A stretch of DNA of 64,000 bases, from NCBI GenBank assembly GCA_036429605.1, contig JAVFKD010000002.1:1550001-1614000 (forward strand), written 5' to 3'. The notes below the pieces were generated by a model, which was given only the letters and a program-made list of their open reading frames with translations, was not told where the DNA came from and ran no database searches. The translations under genes were made by a program, and so were the position numbers. Each line of letters opens with the position of its first letter. The first letter of the stretch is position 1. This document shows positions 12,357 through 22,100 of the stretch, in pieces. This DNA comes from Cladobotryum mycophilum. Taxonomy: Eukaryota; Ascomycota; Sordariomycetes; Hypocreales; Hypocreaceae.

Positions 12357-13154
12357 TCAACAGGAGGCTGGCTCTTTGGGTGGGTTTACTATCATTTCCA
12401 TCAGTTCCACCGCGAAATCCCCTCCCTCATGGAATAACCCTTGGAGTGTCCCCTTCTTCTCCCACAATATTCTCGCATTTCTATAACAGAGCTTGACGAC
12501 GGTCTTTCTGATGGGCTCATCGGAATTGTGCGTAGCATCGTATACATTCCTAACACAGTCGACGAAGGCGTCGTCCAGCAAGGCCTCTCGGATCTTTCTC
12601 TTAAATTTTTCAAGGGCAAGAGTCTTTAATCCATCAATTATGAAATAATCTGCCAAGCTGTACACTCGGAGGTCTTTGACTAGTTCCTCATCGTCTATGG
12701 CAAGATTAGCAGTGTTAGAGCTTTGGCCTTTATGCTTTTCTTTATGCAGAGAGAGAGAGAGAGAGAGCAAATTACCTGGCACATCAACGCACGGCGTAGA
12801 ACCCTGAGAGTAGGCCCCGGTGTACATGTACTCAAACACCCGCCAATAACCCTGCATACTCCCATCTGTGAACTTGAATTCTTTCTTGATTCCTTCTTTG
12901 AGCTGCCCCTTTAGGGCTCTATCGAAATAATCGCTTTGTGATGCAAGCACTAGGCTGTGGGCTGGTAGTTTTACATTGCCAAGGTATATCGTAACGTCGG
13001 CTAGATGGGCATTGTTGAATGATCTATGTAGTTGTTAGCCAGGATTCTGTGCGCGATACCTCGTATAGATAATTTCTTGCCTTGAAACTGAATTGCTGAG
13101 CCTCTCAATTCTAGTTGGTGTCCCACAGTCGCAAGAGTCGACTGATCCTGGCAT
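12357..13154 (-). CDS. BTB/POZ domain protein (paralogue 1), GC-AG intron
   Basis: BTB/POZ domains mediate dimerisation and often link substrates to Cullin-3 ubiquitin ligases; fungal single-domain members are largely uncharacterised. The model uses exons 13081-13154, 12776-13023 and 12357-12694 for 219 residues. Exon 1 is 74 bases, exactly as in the paralogue at 14203. The first intron (13024-13080, 57 bases) begins with GC in an AAG|GCAAGA context and ends in TAG, so it is a GC-AG intron. BTB core signatures are LADVTIYLGNVKLPAHSLVL, ASQSDYFDRALKGQ, and GSMQGYWRVFEYMYTGAY. A helical C-terminal part follows with ADYFIIDGLKTLALEKF and LFHEGGDFAVELM. The second intron (12695-12775) is 81 bases, lacks an in-frame stop and contains an (AG)10 microsatellite. 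The gene is convergent with the MFS gene and divergent from its paralogue. Partner proteins cannot be deduced. Confidence 0.82.
12748..12767. repeat. (AG)10 microsatellite inside BTB intron
   Basis: Twenty bases of perfect AG dinucleotides within intron 2 of the reverse-strand BTB gene, reading as a CT-rich tract on the coding strand just after the 5' splice site. Confidence 0.85.
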
Positions 13155-14202
13155 GGCTGGTTTAGCTACCGGGGGGATTGAACGTGGTGCTTTAAACACC
13201 AGAGTTTTAACTTGTTAAGATTCTATGGGAAATTTCTTGTGGAGATTTTTTCTGCAGTCCTGTGACAGGAAATATACTCGATTCTTGGGTAAATCGTGTG
13301 ACCAAGTTGCTATCAATAACTAGGTAGAGCTGCAACACGGCGACTCGCAGCCCAGGTGAACACGGTCTTGGGGAATGAAGATGTATAACTTTGGAGACAA
13401 GACTATATGAGTCCATTCATTTACAGATCCCGTCTAAGATGTAGAAAGAGAAGGATAAAATCAGAACTGTTTCATCGTCATTTAATGAAAGTCATCTATT
13501 CTATACCTGTCCAATGATAGGTCATCCCGATATGGTGGTTCAATACCGCAAATTCATCCTCAGCGATACCCCGGAGAAATATAGGAGGCCAATTTGTTTC
13601 CCACAAACTCTTCTATCAAACGCGAGAATATGAATACATTTTTATTGTTTTTTCTAAATTTTGTTCCACGTCACACTCACGCAAACCGGATTGTGACCTT
13701 CTTACTCCGTCATCTACCCCGCTCGGTCGTTCTTTATTACCCCTTGCCGGGATGGACGGCTTCCTCGGAGAAGTGGGGTTCTCAATCGGAGCTGTGGTGG
13801 TCTTCCCCCTAGTGCAAATTGTTTATATTGATGTATTTGAATAGATTTCAAACTCGGCTGAAGACTGATTCTGAATGATGTAGGTAGTACTCGTGGTTTA
13901 ATATAAAAATCATTCTTACGATTTTATAATAGATGTTTCTGTTGAAACCCGCCAATGTCACCCTCAGGAGAGAACAAAAGGGCAATGACGAGGCTCAGAG
14001 TTACAATTTCTTCGAACGTCAAGCCACCAGAATAGCCTTTTGCTTTAAGAATATGAATCCCTGCGTTGCCACATGACGACAGGAATGCCTCGATGCGGGG
14101 AGACAGACGGCATTCCTAATATGTAGAACAAAACCCAAGAAAACAATATTCAGGGAGCAAAAAAGCTGAAGCAATATCCTCTCCCACCCTTATTCTTCCA
14201 CC
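13155..14202. other. Intergenic region between divergent BTB paralogues
   Basis: Bidirectional promoter region of the two BTB genes with no supported gene. It contains copy B of the diverged direct repeat (13565-13657), which is odd because copy A lies in the 3' flank of the MFS gene. Confidence 0.6.
13565..13657 (+). repeat. Diverged direct repeat, copy B
   Basis: Second copy of the segment at 11941-12036, roughly four-fifths identical by eye with a few single-base gaps, in direct orientation about 1.6 kb away. Similarity fades quickly on both sides. Confidence 0.7.
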
Positions 14203-15124
14203 ATGTCTCAACCAACAGGCTCTGGGGCTACCAAGCCCGAAACCAGAGAGCGCAAGATTCAATCCCTTGTGTGCAGGTAGGCCGCCAGAATCCACCCGCT
14301 AGGGAGAACGCTTGGACTGAATATGCAGCATCGAACTAACAAACGATAGCTCTTTCAACAGAGCTGACCTGGCAGATGTTACAATATACCTTGACAAGAC
14401 CAAGTTGCCCGCTCACAGCATTGTACTTGCGGCTCAAAGTGAATACTTCGCCACGGCTCTCAAAGGGGAGTTCAAGGACGCAGCAAGAAGAGAGTTTACG
14501 TATAACGAGGGAAGTATGCAAGCCTATTGGAGGGTGTTCCGATATATATATACCGGCGATTATTCCGACGATTCCATGCCTCATGAGATCCCTGGTGAAA
14601 AACATTTCTTATTTCCTTGATAATGCAACAAAAGTACTAATAGTATATCAGATGATGATGAGCTGGCAAAGGATGTTCGCGTCTACGATTTGGCAAATTA
14701 CTTTGTCATCGGCGGATTGAAGGAGTACGCTCTGGCACGCTTCAAGGAAAAAATCAAGAAGCTCTGGGTAAGCGAGGTGTTTCCCGACTGTATCAGGGAT
14801 GTGTACGAGACTACGAGCGACGACGACGTTATGATCAGAGAGGCTATTCTCACTATTTGTTATGCAAACCTAGCAACGCTATGGAAGAAGAAAACGTTCC
14901 TACGTCTGTACCATGAGGGAGGCGATTTTGCGGTTGAGCTTATGAACGTTATAGTAAATTCAGGGTTTAAGAAGGAGACAGTGAAGGAGCCAGCGAAGGA
15001 GACAGCGAAGGAGACAGCGAAGGAGACAGCAAAGGAGACAGCAAAGGAGACAGCAAAGGAGACAGCAAAGGAGACAGCAAAGGAAACAGCAAAGGAGCCA
15101 GCAAAGGAGCCAGCGAAGAAGTGA
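14203..15124 (+). CDS. BTB/POZ domain protein (paralogue 2) with Lys-rich repeat tail
   Basis: Paralogue of the gene at 12357-13154 in the opposite orientation. Exons 14203-14276, 14350-14594 and 14652-15124 encode 263 residues; both introns are GT-AG at the same places as in paralogue 1. BTB signatures are LADVTIYLDKTKLPAHSIVL, AAQSEYFATALKGEF and GSMQAYWRVFRYIYTGDY, followed by LANYFVIGGLKEYALARF and LYHEGGDFAVELMNVIV. Unlike paralogue 1 it carries a C-terminal tail of twelve four-residue KETA/KEPA-type units plus two lysines, encoded by a 12-base minisatellite at 14972-15115. The tail is strongly mixed-charge and probably helical or disordered. It accounts for most of the length difference between the paralogues, suggesting late acquisition. 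A role as a Cullin-3 adaptor is possible but not shown. Confidence 0.85.
14972..15115 (+). repeat. In-frame 12-base coding minisatellite (KETA repeats)
   Basis: Twelve tandem units of AAGGAGACAGCA/G and close variants encode KETV, KEPA, eight KETA and two KEPA. Variation is confined to a few positions (third base of the Ala codon, CCA versus ACA, one GAA), showing recent expansion. Copy number can change without breaking the frame. Confidence 0.93.
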
Positions 15125-16602
15125 GTGATGGTTGTATATGCGGGTGTATGATGGGTATTCTTTATAGCTAGAGCAAGAAGCTTGCTGGGCTGAGGTTGGA
15201 GAGATTGCTGTGAGTTGGTGTGATGCAGAAAGAATTGTCGGATTTTCCGATGGGATCAACACTTGAAAGAAAAAAACACCTCCTAAAAACCAATGAAGAG
15301 TCTTTTTTGGGGGGTTTAAAGAAAAAGTGCTGTTACCCCCAAATCAAAACCGCGATTTGCGACTTGGGACGTGTTGTTTGCGTTCGGATCTACAAGCCAT
15401 ATATGGCAATCCGCTGTCAGCAAATAACCTCCAGCATTCTTGCAATTTGCCGCCCATAAAGCAGTTCCATCGCCGCTTTCCGTAACTGCATCATGCAAAC
15501 AGGGTGATGACAACTTAATCCTTTTAACGGATCATCAAAGAAGGAAGGACCATATCTTTCTAGCAGGATGCATGAGTGCACGAATTGGATGATTCGTTCA
15601 AAACGGACTTCGCCGCAGACAATGAGGAAGATTCCACTGAAGAGGCCACCACCCACTCCCCCTCGCTAATGCTGTTCGAGTCTATTTGGGTGTTAGTCTG
15701 GTCAGTCCAGTGGATTTGCGTCCAGCCCCGGAAATGCGGCAATGTCCGTTGGATCTATCATTTGGCAGCGAGGGAGAAGACGCGCTGCCTAATTACGAGG
15801 TTGAAGCTGACATTTTTTTGCCAAATCGAGTATCGGTTCATACTTGCCGGAGTGGGTCAAATCTAGGGAGAGGGTCTTGATGCTACCAGCAGGGTTTTCT
15901 TGTCTAGTGATCTAGGGTAACTGGGCTTTTATAGGAGATGGCTAATGAGTTTGGATCATCGAGAGTATGGAGTATGACTGCTGTTATTAATTGAAGAAGG
16001 GGTTAATAATACTGTTTCGAATCATGTTATTATCATAGAAGAACTACTCTAATCTTGCTGAGATTTGAAGGGAATTGACCATGTTGAGCAGTCGTGATTA
16101 GAAAATATGCATCCACCACTCCCTACCTCCAAGCTATGACTCGAAGCGCTCTCTTCGCTGCTGGAAGCGGAATTGCGGAGTTGCGGACGCTGCCCAGGTA
16201 GGCAAGGTGGGCTGTGTCAAGGATTCCACGCCGGCATACAGACAACACTAACTTCCATGCAAAGTTCATTTTCAGATGCCGGGCATAGCTCTTACATCCG
16301 GGTTCGATAACCGTGCTGCAGCGGCCATCAACTAGACCATTTCCGCGGCTGAGTGAGGGCTATGAGAAGGCAAGGGCTGTATCCCTTAGTTTGATGGAAA
16401 ACATACATATACTCTAGAGCATCGCCTCAAGTCATCACTTATTAATACATCAATCAATTCATCTTCAGTCTTCTAAACATCTGCCTTTTACACATCATCT
16501 TTAGTCAAGCATCTTACCACGCAAGATTCTTGTTTGAGCCAACATCTGCATACTGCATACTGCACACTCCACCACCTTTACTTCAACACCAAATCAACAA
16601 AA
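15125..16602. other. Intergenic region, possible gene remnant
   Basis: No intact gene supported. Between about 15580 and 15865 two overlapping frames each look mildly protein-like (an acidic stretch LDDSFKTDFAADNEEDS, then LSFGSEGEDALPNYEVEAD in another frame), but no splice pair joins them. This may be an eroded gene piece or chance. The last 200 bases form the CT- and CA-rich leader of the next gene. Confidence 0.45.
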
Positions 16603-17358
16603 ATGCACGTCATCCTCACTGGTGCAACTGGCCTCGTTGGCTCATCCGTATTGGATGCCATGATAAAGGCCAAGGACATTTCCAAAATCTCAATCCTCAG
16701 CCGCAAGCCTGTCAAGATGGCCGAAGACTTGAGAGACCCGCGCGTCAATGTCATCTTGCACAAGGACTTTGAGACCTACGACTCCAAAATCCTCGAGCAG
16801 CTCCAGGGCGCCAAGGCATGTGTCTGGGCCCTGGGTATCAGCCAGACCAAGGTCGGCAAGGAGGAGTACGTCAAGATCACAAAGGACTACACCATGGCGG
16901 CTGCCAAGTCCTTCTCTACACTGTCCCATTCTGAAGCAGAGCCGTTCCGCTTCATTTACGTATCCGGCGAGGGTGCCACACAGACGCCGGGCATGCTCTC
17001 CGCCATCTTCGCCCGCGTCAAGGGCGAGACGGAAAAGGAACTTGGCGATTTGACGGCCGCGACGCCGACTCTGCAAGCGGACTCTGTACGACCGGCGTTT
17101 GTGGACGGGAGAAAGCACTCTGCTATTCTTCCTTATATCCCACAGACCGGAGCGCTGTACAATGCTGCCGTATGCGCAATGGGCCCATTGACCAAGGTCA
17201 TGCCGGGCATGCATTCACCTACCGAGATCCTGAGCGACTTCTTGACACAAATGGCGATGGGCAAGGTGGATTCTAAGCTAGAAGGGCCTGGCGTGTTTAA
17301 GCTTGGTCCTTCTTGGATTGTCGAAAACGTTGGATTCAGAAGAGTTATGGGGTTGTGA
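16603..17358 (+). CDS. NAD(P)-binding Rossmann-fold protein, atypical SDR
   Basis: Single-exon protein of 251 residues. I chose the ATG at 16603 because MHVILTGATGLVGSSVLDAM is exactly the first beta strand and dinucleotide-binding loop of an atypical short-chain dehydrogenase; its G7-x2-G10-x2-G13 spacing is canonical. A longer upstream reading would only add a cysteine- and histidine-rich leader. Further landmarks are ISILSRKPVKMAED, the cofactor-selecting region; VWALGISQTKVGKEEYVKI; RFIYVSGEGATQTPG, the strand preceding the active site; and ARVKGETEKEL, where the usual Tyr of YxxxK is absent while a Lys is kept. It resembles fungal HTATIP2/YbjT-like proteins, some of which are redox enzymes and some cofactor sensors. 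The substrate is unknown. The context, CAACAAAAATGC, fits a fungal start. Confidence 0.82.
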   Translation: MHVILTGATGLVGSSVLDAMIKAKDISKISILSRKPVKMAEDLRDPRVNVILHKDFETYDSKILEQLQGAKACVWALGISQTKVGKEEYVKITKDYTMAAAKSFSTLSHSEAEPFRFIYVSGEGATQTPGMLSAIFARVKGETEKELGDLTAATPTLQADSVRPAFVDGRKHSAILPYIPQTGALYNAAVCAMGPLTKVMPGMHSPTEILSDFLTQMAMGKVDSKLEGPGVFKLGPSWIVENVGFRRVMGL

Positions 17359-19134
17359 GGAAGAGATAGAGAGAGGGGAGGGGATTGTATAACAGTGGGA
17401 AAAGACCAATGATTTTGAACTTGTTTGAAGGGCGCGTTTGAGATTCGGATACTCATGTGGTATTACTAGGCATTTTGTTTTGATATCATCGGATAGTGTA
17501 ATTCTAGGAAGGGGGAAATGCTCCATCAATATAATCTGCGCAAACAATGTACGTGTCTTACCTGGTTTCAAACAAATGTGCGCGGTGAATCAAGTAAACA
17601 CACTACCAGATCGGGAGTGTTGGTCCCCCTCCTCCATCGCCAACAAACAAGGGGCAGTGTGGCCAGTGCGGGCAATGCCATCCAAAACATTGTTGATTCG
17701 GCAATGATTTAAGCCACACGTTGGCTGATTCTCTGTCTTATGGCCTACATGTCATCAACATCAGGGATGGTCTTTTTGTTAGTTGAAGATGAGGGACTGT
17801 GGTCTGGACCACAATGGAGGACCTGAGCTAATGCCTTGGACCCTGAATGATGGCCTCCCCTGGGGGCCCGTTTACAACAGATGAAGAAGGGTTCTCGCTT
17901 GAAAATCTCCATCCCTCCAATTTGAATAACAGCTATTTTCTCTCTATAGAGTCGGTTGAAGGAATGCAAATTGATCACGTATACACCCTCCCCCTCTCTC
18001 TCCTACAAGTAGATCTTTTGTTTGTCTCGCGGCAAACCAACAATGCCATCCCCGAATGCCTTGCGTTTCATCCATGTTCAATTGTTCCGAGCACCTGATG
18101 AGGAATTGTACGAATATTACCGTAATTCATGGGCGAATTGTGAACGAGAACGAGTGTCTGCGGTTTTTCTCCTTAAGAAAAGATGATTCAGTAGATGACA
18201 GCAAATCGAGAGATCTTCTCAAGGGCATGATTGCCATGGTTGGTCCACCATCTCCACCAGCCATGCGCAGCTGGAGTCCATGGCGCTCATACCGAACTTG
18301 CCCCACGTTTGATACTGATTCCGACCAGGATGCCCTGGCCGAGGCCCACGCATCCCACGCCATGCATTCTTACTTGGATAGTCCAATTTAAAATGATACC
18401 AGTTTAGACATGTCAACACCGTAACTCATAACCGGCACCACACTTCACACTATCTCAGATATTTCGGGATGCTTCTCGACTTTACTACAGCTGTTCAGAT
18501 GCCAACATATTTGATTCCGTTGGCTCTAGCGGCGGCAGTCATCATCTTCAAGACAGAAAAAGGAGCTTTAAAATGAATTATTGGATCTTGGGAATCTTGA
18601 CACTGCGTTGGTCTGCTTACCCTAAACCACCAAGCAAACTTGATTGCGAAACGCGCTTTCATTTGGCCGACTTGCGATTCCTCAGTGGGTGAAGAAACAT
18701 AGATAGAGAGATATGGTAACTATGAGTTATATTGGGACGTCTAATTGTTTTCTAATCAGTCATCATTTGTTATCGTGGTTGTTGTAAACAGTGTCTGATG
18801 CTCAAAATAACCGAAACCTCTAAAATGTTTACTTGGTATGTATTTGTCTCAGTTAATGACCGACTCAAGGTCTCGGCTGCTCATCAGATCAGGACCGTAC
18901 TCTTCAAACTCCATCTCATCAATGGTTACTCATTGTGAATATCCACTGCCGAGAATTCCTCAGTCGTCACGATAACAAATAATTTCAGTCTATGAGTATA
19001 TAAAACAAGATGGCAAACCCCCACGGCCTTCTCTCGTCAACAGTTGCGACGTCATCCGCTCTTTTGCTTGCTTCCTTCTTCTTTCATTCATTCTTTCACT
19101 CTTTCCCCGTGGTTGTGCCTTGACTGGTTCCAAT
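17359..19134. other. Intergenic region and promoter of the mucin-like gene
   Basis: No gene I can support; short frames lack domains. The final 130 bases form a clear promoter with TATATAAAA at 18997-19005 and a strongly pyrimidine-rich leader (TTGCTTGCTTCCTTCTTC region), a pattern often seen in highly expressed fungal genes. Confidence 0.6.
18997..19005 (+). promoter_or_regulatory. TATA box of mucin-like gene
   Basis: TATATAAAA about 130 bases before the ATG at 19135, followed by a CT-rich leader. Position and composition suit a core promoter. Confidence 0.6.
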
Positions 19135-22100
19135 ATGGCTGGTCGTGGTGCCCGCGGTCCTTTTGCCTGGGCGGCTAGAGTAGCCGTCTTAGGGTCCCTT
19201 CTTTTTGCACCTATTCGAGCCAACGAAGACGGCACAATCATAGTGGAAGTTGTAGTTACGACATACCTGGATTTAGGCGCATGTGCCAATGCTTGTTCGC
19301 AGAAAAACAATTTCAAGACGGTGGAGGCGAGCCCTTCATACGTGACACTCACTTTACCTACTTCTCATTCGGTAGGCGCAACTTCGACGAAGCCTCCTCG
19401 ATGCCCTGTTTGCCCCGGAACTGTCTATCATTACGAACCTACAAATATCCCTTTTGTTACTGTTACTTCTACCACACAATCACTTCAACATACTGTATCA
19501 ACAATTTACCCCGAATGTAATACCTGCAAAGGAACCGTCATTATTTACGAACCCACCGATAAAGCTGGACCCCAACCAACCCCAGCTACGACTTACTCTA
19601 TTCCCGGAGCCTGGCCAGATGGACCTAGAATAACCCTTTCACCATGCCATGCTGGTGGACCCTCTACGATCGTGGTTGGCACGCCTGGCTTCACATCTGA
19701 GCTATCGACCGTGACCATGCCTGAGGCTGGCCCTTCGGCGACTACTCACACACTTCTTCCAACTGGAAGCGATGGAAAGGTTTTACCTAGCTGCACGCCT
19801 ATCGTGGTTATTGGTAACCCTGGCGGCAACGGTGGCCATGGCACAACGACCGTCTCTCTGCCAGGCGCGCACTCCGGTGGACCAACCATTACTCTACCCC
19901 CAACAGAGCCGGGAAAGCCTCCCATTGTAGTCGTTTGCCCTACCTCTTCGGGAACAAGCGCTCATGGAGGCTCAACTTACTCTCAGGGCGGCAATGGGAC
20001 ATCATCTGTCAGCCACTCTACGTGGAGCCAGCCCACTACTACCACGCTCTCTGGAAGTGGTGTATACAGCTCTTCGGGAATGCATTCTTCTTCCTCTAAT
20101 GGCCAAACAACTGAAACCGGAAACCACTCCGGGCCTGGTCATACCACACCATCTGGTTATGAGCGGCCAAGTGATACAACATCCTCGGGAGATCATCCGA
20201 ATAGCTTATTAAAGACTGTCACCTCTGCATCTGGTGATCGTACTACTGGGTCAGGTCGTCCGGAATCTACAGGAGTGCCATCTAGCAGCCCAGAAACAAC
20301 ACACTCCAAGGGAGAGTCCCGTTCGCCGACAACCATTGCTTCAACATCTGGCAACTACAAAACTGAAACTACTCGCTCTTCGGGGTCTAGACATCATGGT
20401 TCATCGTCGGATAGCTCTGGGAAGCCTAGTGGTACTACTGTCTCAGAAGCTCATTCAAGTGTCCCGTCGAAGGCTGCTACGTCTACTTCTGGAAGCCACA
20501 CTGCCAAAACAATTCACACGGGGTCAGCCGACCGTGGAATTCCCTCAAGTAGTTCGGAATCCACAGTTTCGGAACATGACTCAACCAGGCCAACATCTGT
20601 GGCTTCTAGAGGTCGCACAACTGAAACTAGCTATTACCCACAACCTACCGATTCTTCTGGTACATCATCTGTTCATTCTGGACATTCTAGAAGCACTGCT
20701 CATACTGAGAGCCATTCGAACGGCTCCTCAAAGACGGTCGCTTCTAGTTCTAATGGCCACACCACAGAAAGCAAGCGCCCGGATTCTACGAACCAGGGAA
20801 TGACATCTAGCGGCTCTAGAAAACCAGAGACCACACGCCCTGGAGAGAATTCGCAAACGTCTTCAGGAACTGCTTCTACCTATGGAGGTCACACTACTGA
20901 AACTGGTCATCATACAGAATCTACCGGTTCAGGTACATCAATTGGTGGTTCTGAACACCCCAGCGGTACTACTGTCCCAGGAAACCATTCGAATGGCTCA
21001 TCAATGACTGTAGCCTCTGCGTCCAGCGGCACAATTAGAGAATCTGGTCACTCAGAATCTACAAGACATGGAATGAAATCCAGCGATTCCCGAAAGCCAG
21101 AACCCGCAAGCTCTGAAGCCTACCCATCCGAATCCACAGCTACTTCTTCTGCGTCTGGGAGGTACACAGGTGAAACTGGCAAACACTCTGAATCTACCGA
21201 CCGTGCAGGATCCTCTAGTCATTCGGGGCAGACGAAGACAACCACACCCTACGCGACATCAACTGGAAGCGATACGAGCAGTGTATCAACACTCGAGGCT
21301 TCTAGTATGAGCATGTACACCCCTGCAACCCGTTCTCACGCTGAGTCAACCGATCATACTATACCAAACAGAAGTCCAGAGACTACTATCACTACTCATG
21401 GTTCAAATACATCGAAGGCTACCACTTCTACCTTTGGAGATGACACCACTGCAACTGGAGGGCATTCGGGGTCAACTGGCCAAACAACTTCTGGAGTTTC
21501 TGGGCAGACTACAGCAACTGCACTATCTGGGGATCATTCAAGTGGTTCAACAACGTCTATGGATTCTACTACCCGTGGTGGCACAATAAATACTGGCCGT
21601 GGTCCCGAGTCTACCAGCCATGGAATGAAGCCAAGCAGTTCAGAGGCTTCTATATCTGCGGGTAATTCACAGGCATCAACAGCCACTCCTTCTACTGTTG
21701 GGGGTCACACTGGGACCGTAAAATGTTCAGAGACAAGCGGTCATGCAACCTCAGGCGCTTCTAGGCAGACAGATACCGCCACTCTTTCTGTGGATTCTTC
21801 CAGCTGGTCAGCAACATCTACCATCTCCACATCTAGCCACGGCATCACCCAACCTGGCCAAAATGCTGCAACCGCTGGTCCTAGTATGCTACATGGAACA
21901 TCAGGACAGCCAGAAACCACTTCTCCAGGAGGAAGTTTGCAGACGTCATCAACTGGCTTATACTCTAGTGGACACACTACCACGACCATTAGCCATGAGC
22001 AAACAAGCCAAAAAATGTCATCCGGAGATTCTGGCTCTCAAACAACTACACGTTCTGCCGAGGAGTCAACAAACTCATCGAAGGTTTCTACATCTGCTTC

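Noticed and set aside
14960..15262. Cys/Leu-rich reverse frame (CLLCCLL repeats)
   Set aside because: Antisense of the KETA minisatellite.
15560..15880. Two adjacent protein-like frames after the second BTB gene
   Set aside because: Frames do not join by plausible splice sites and neither matches a family; noted only as a possible remnant.
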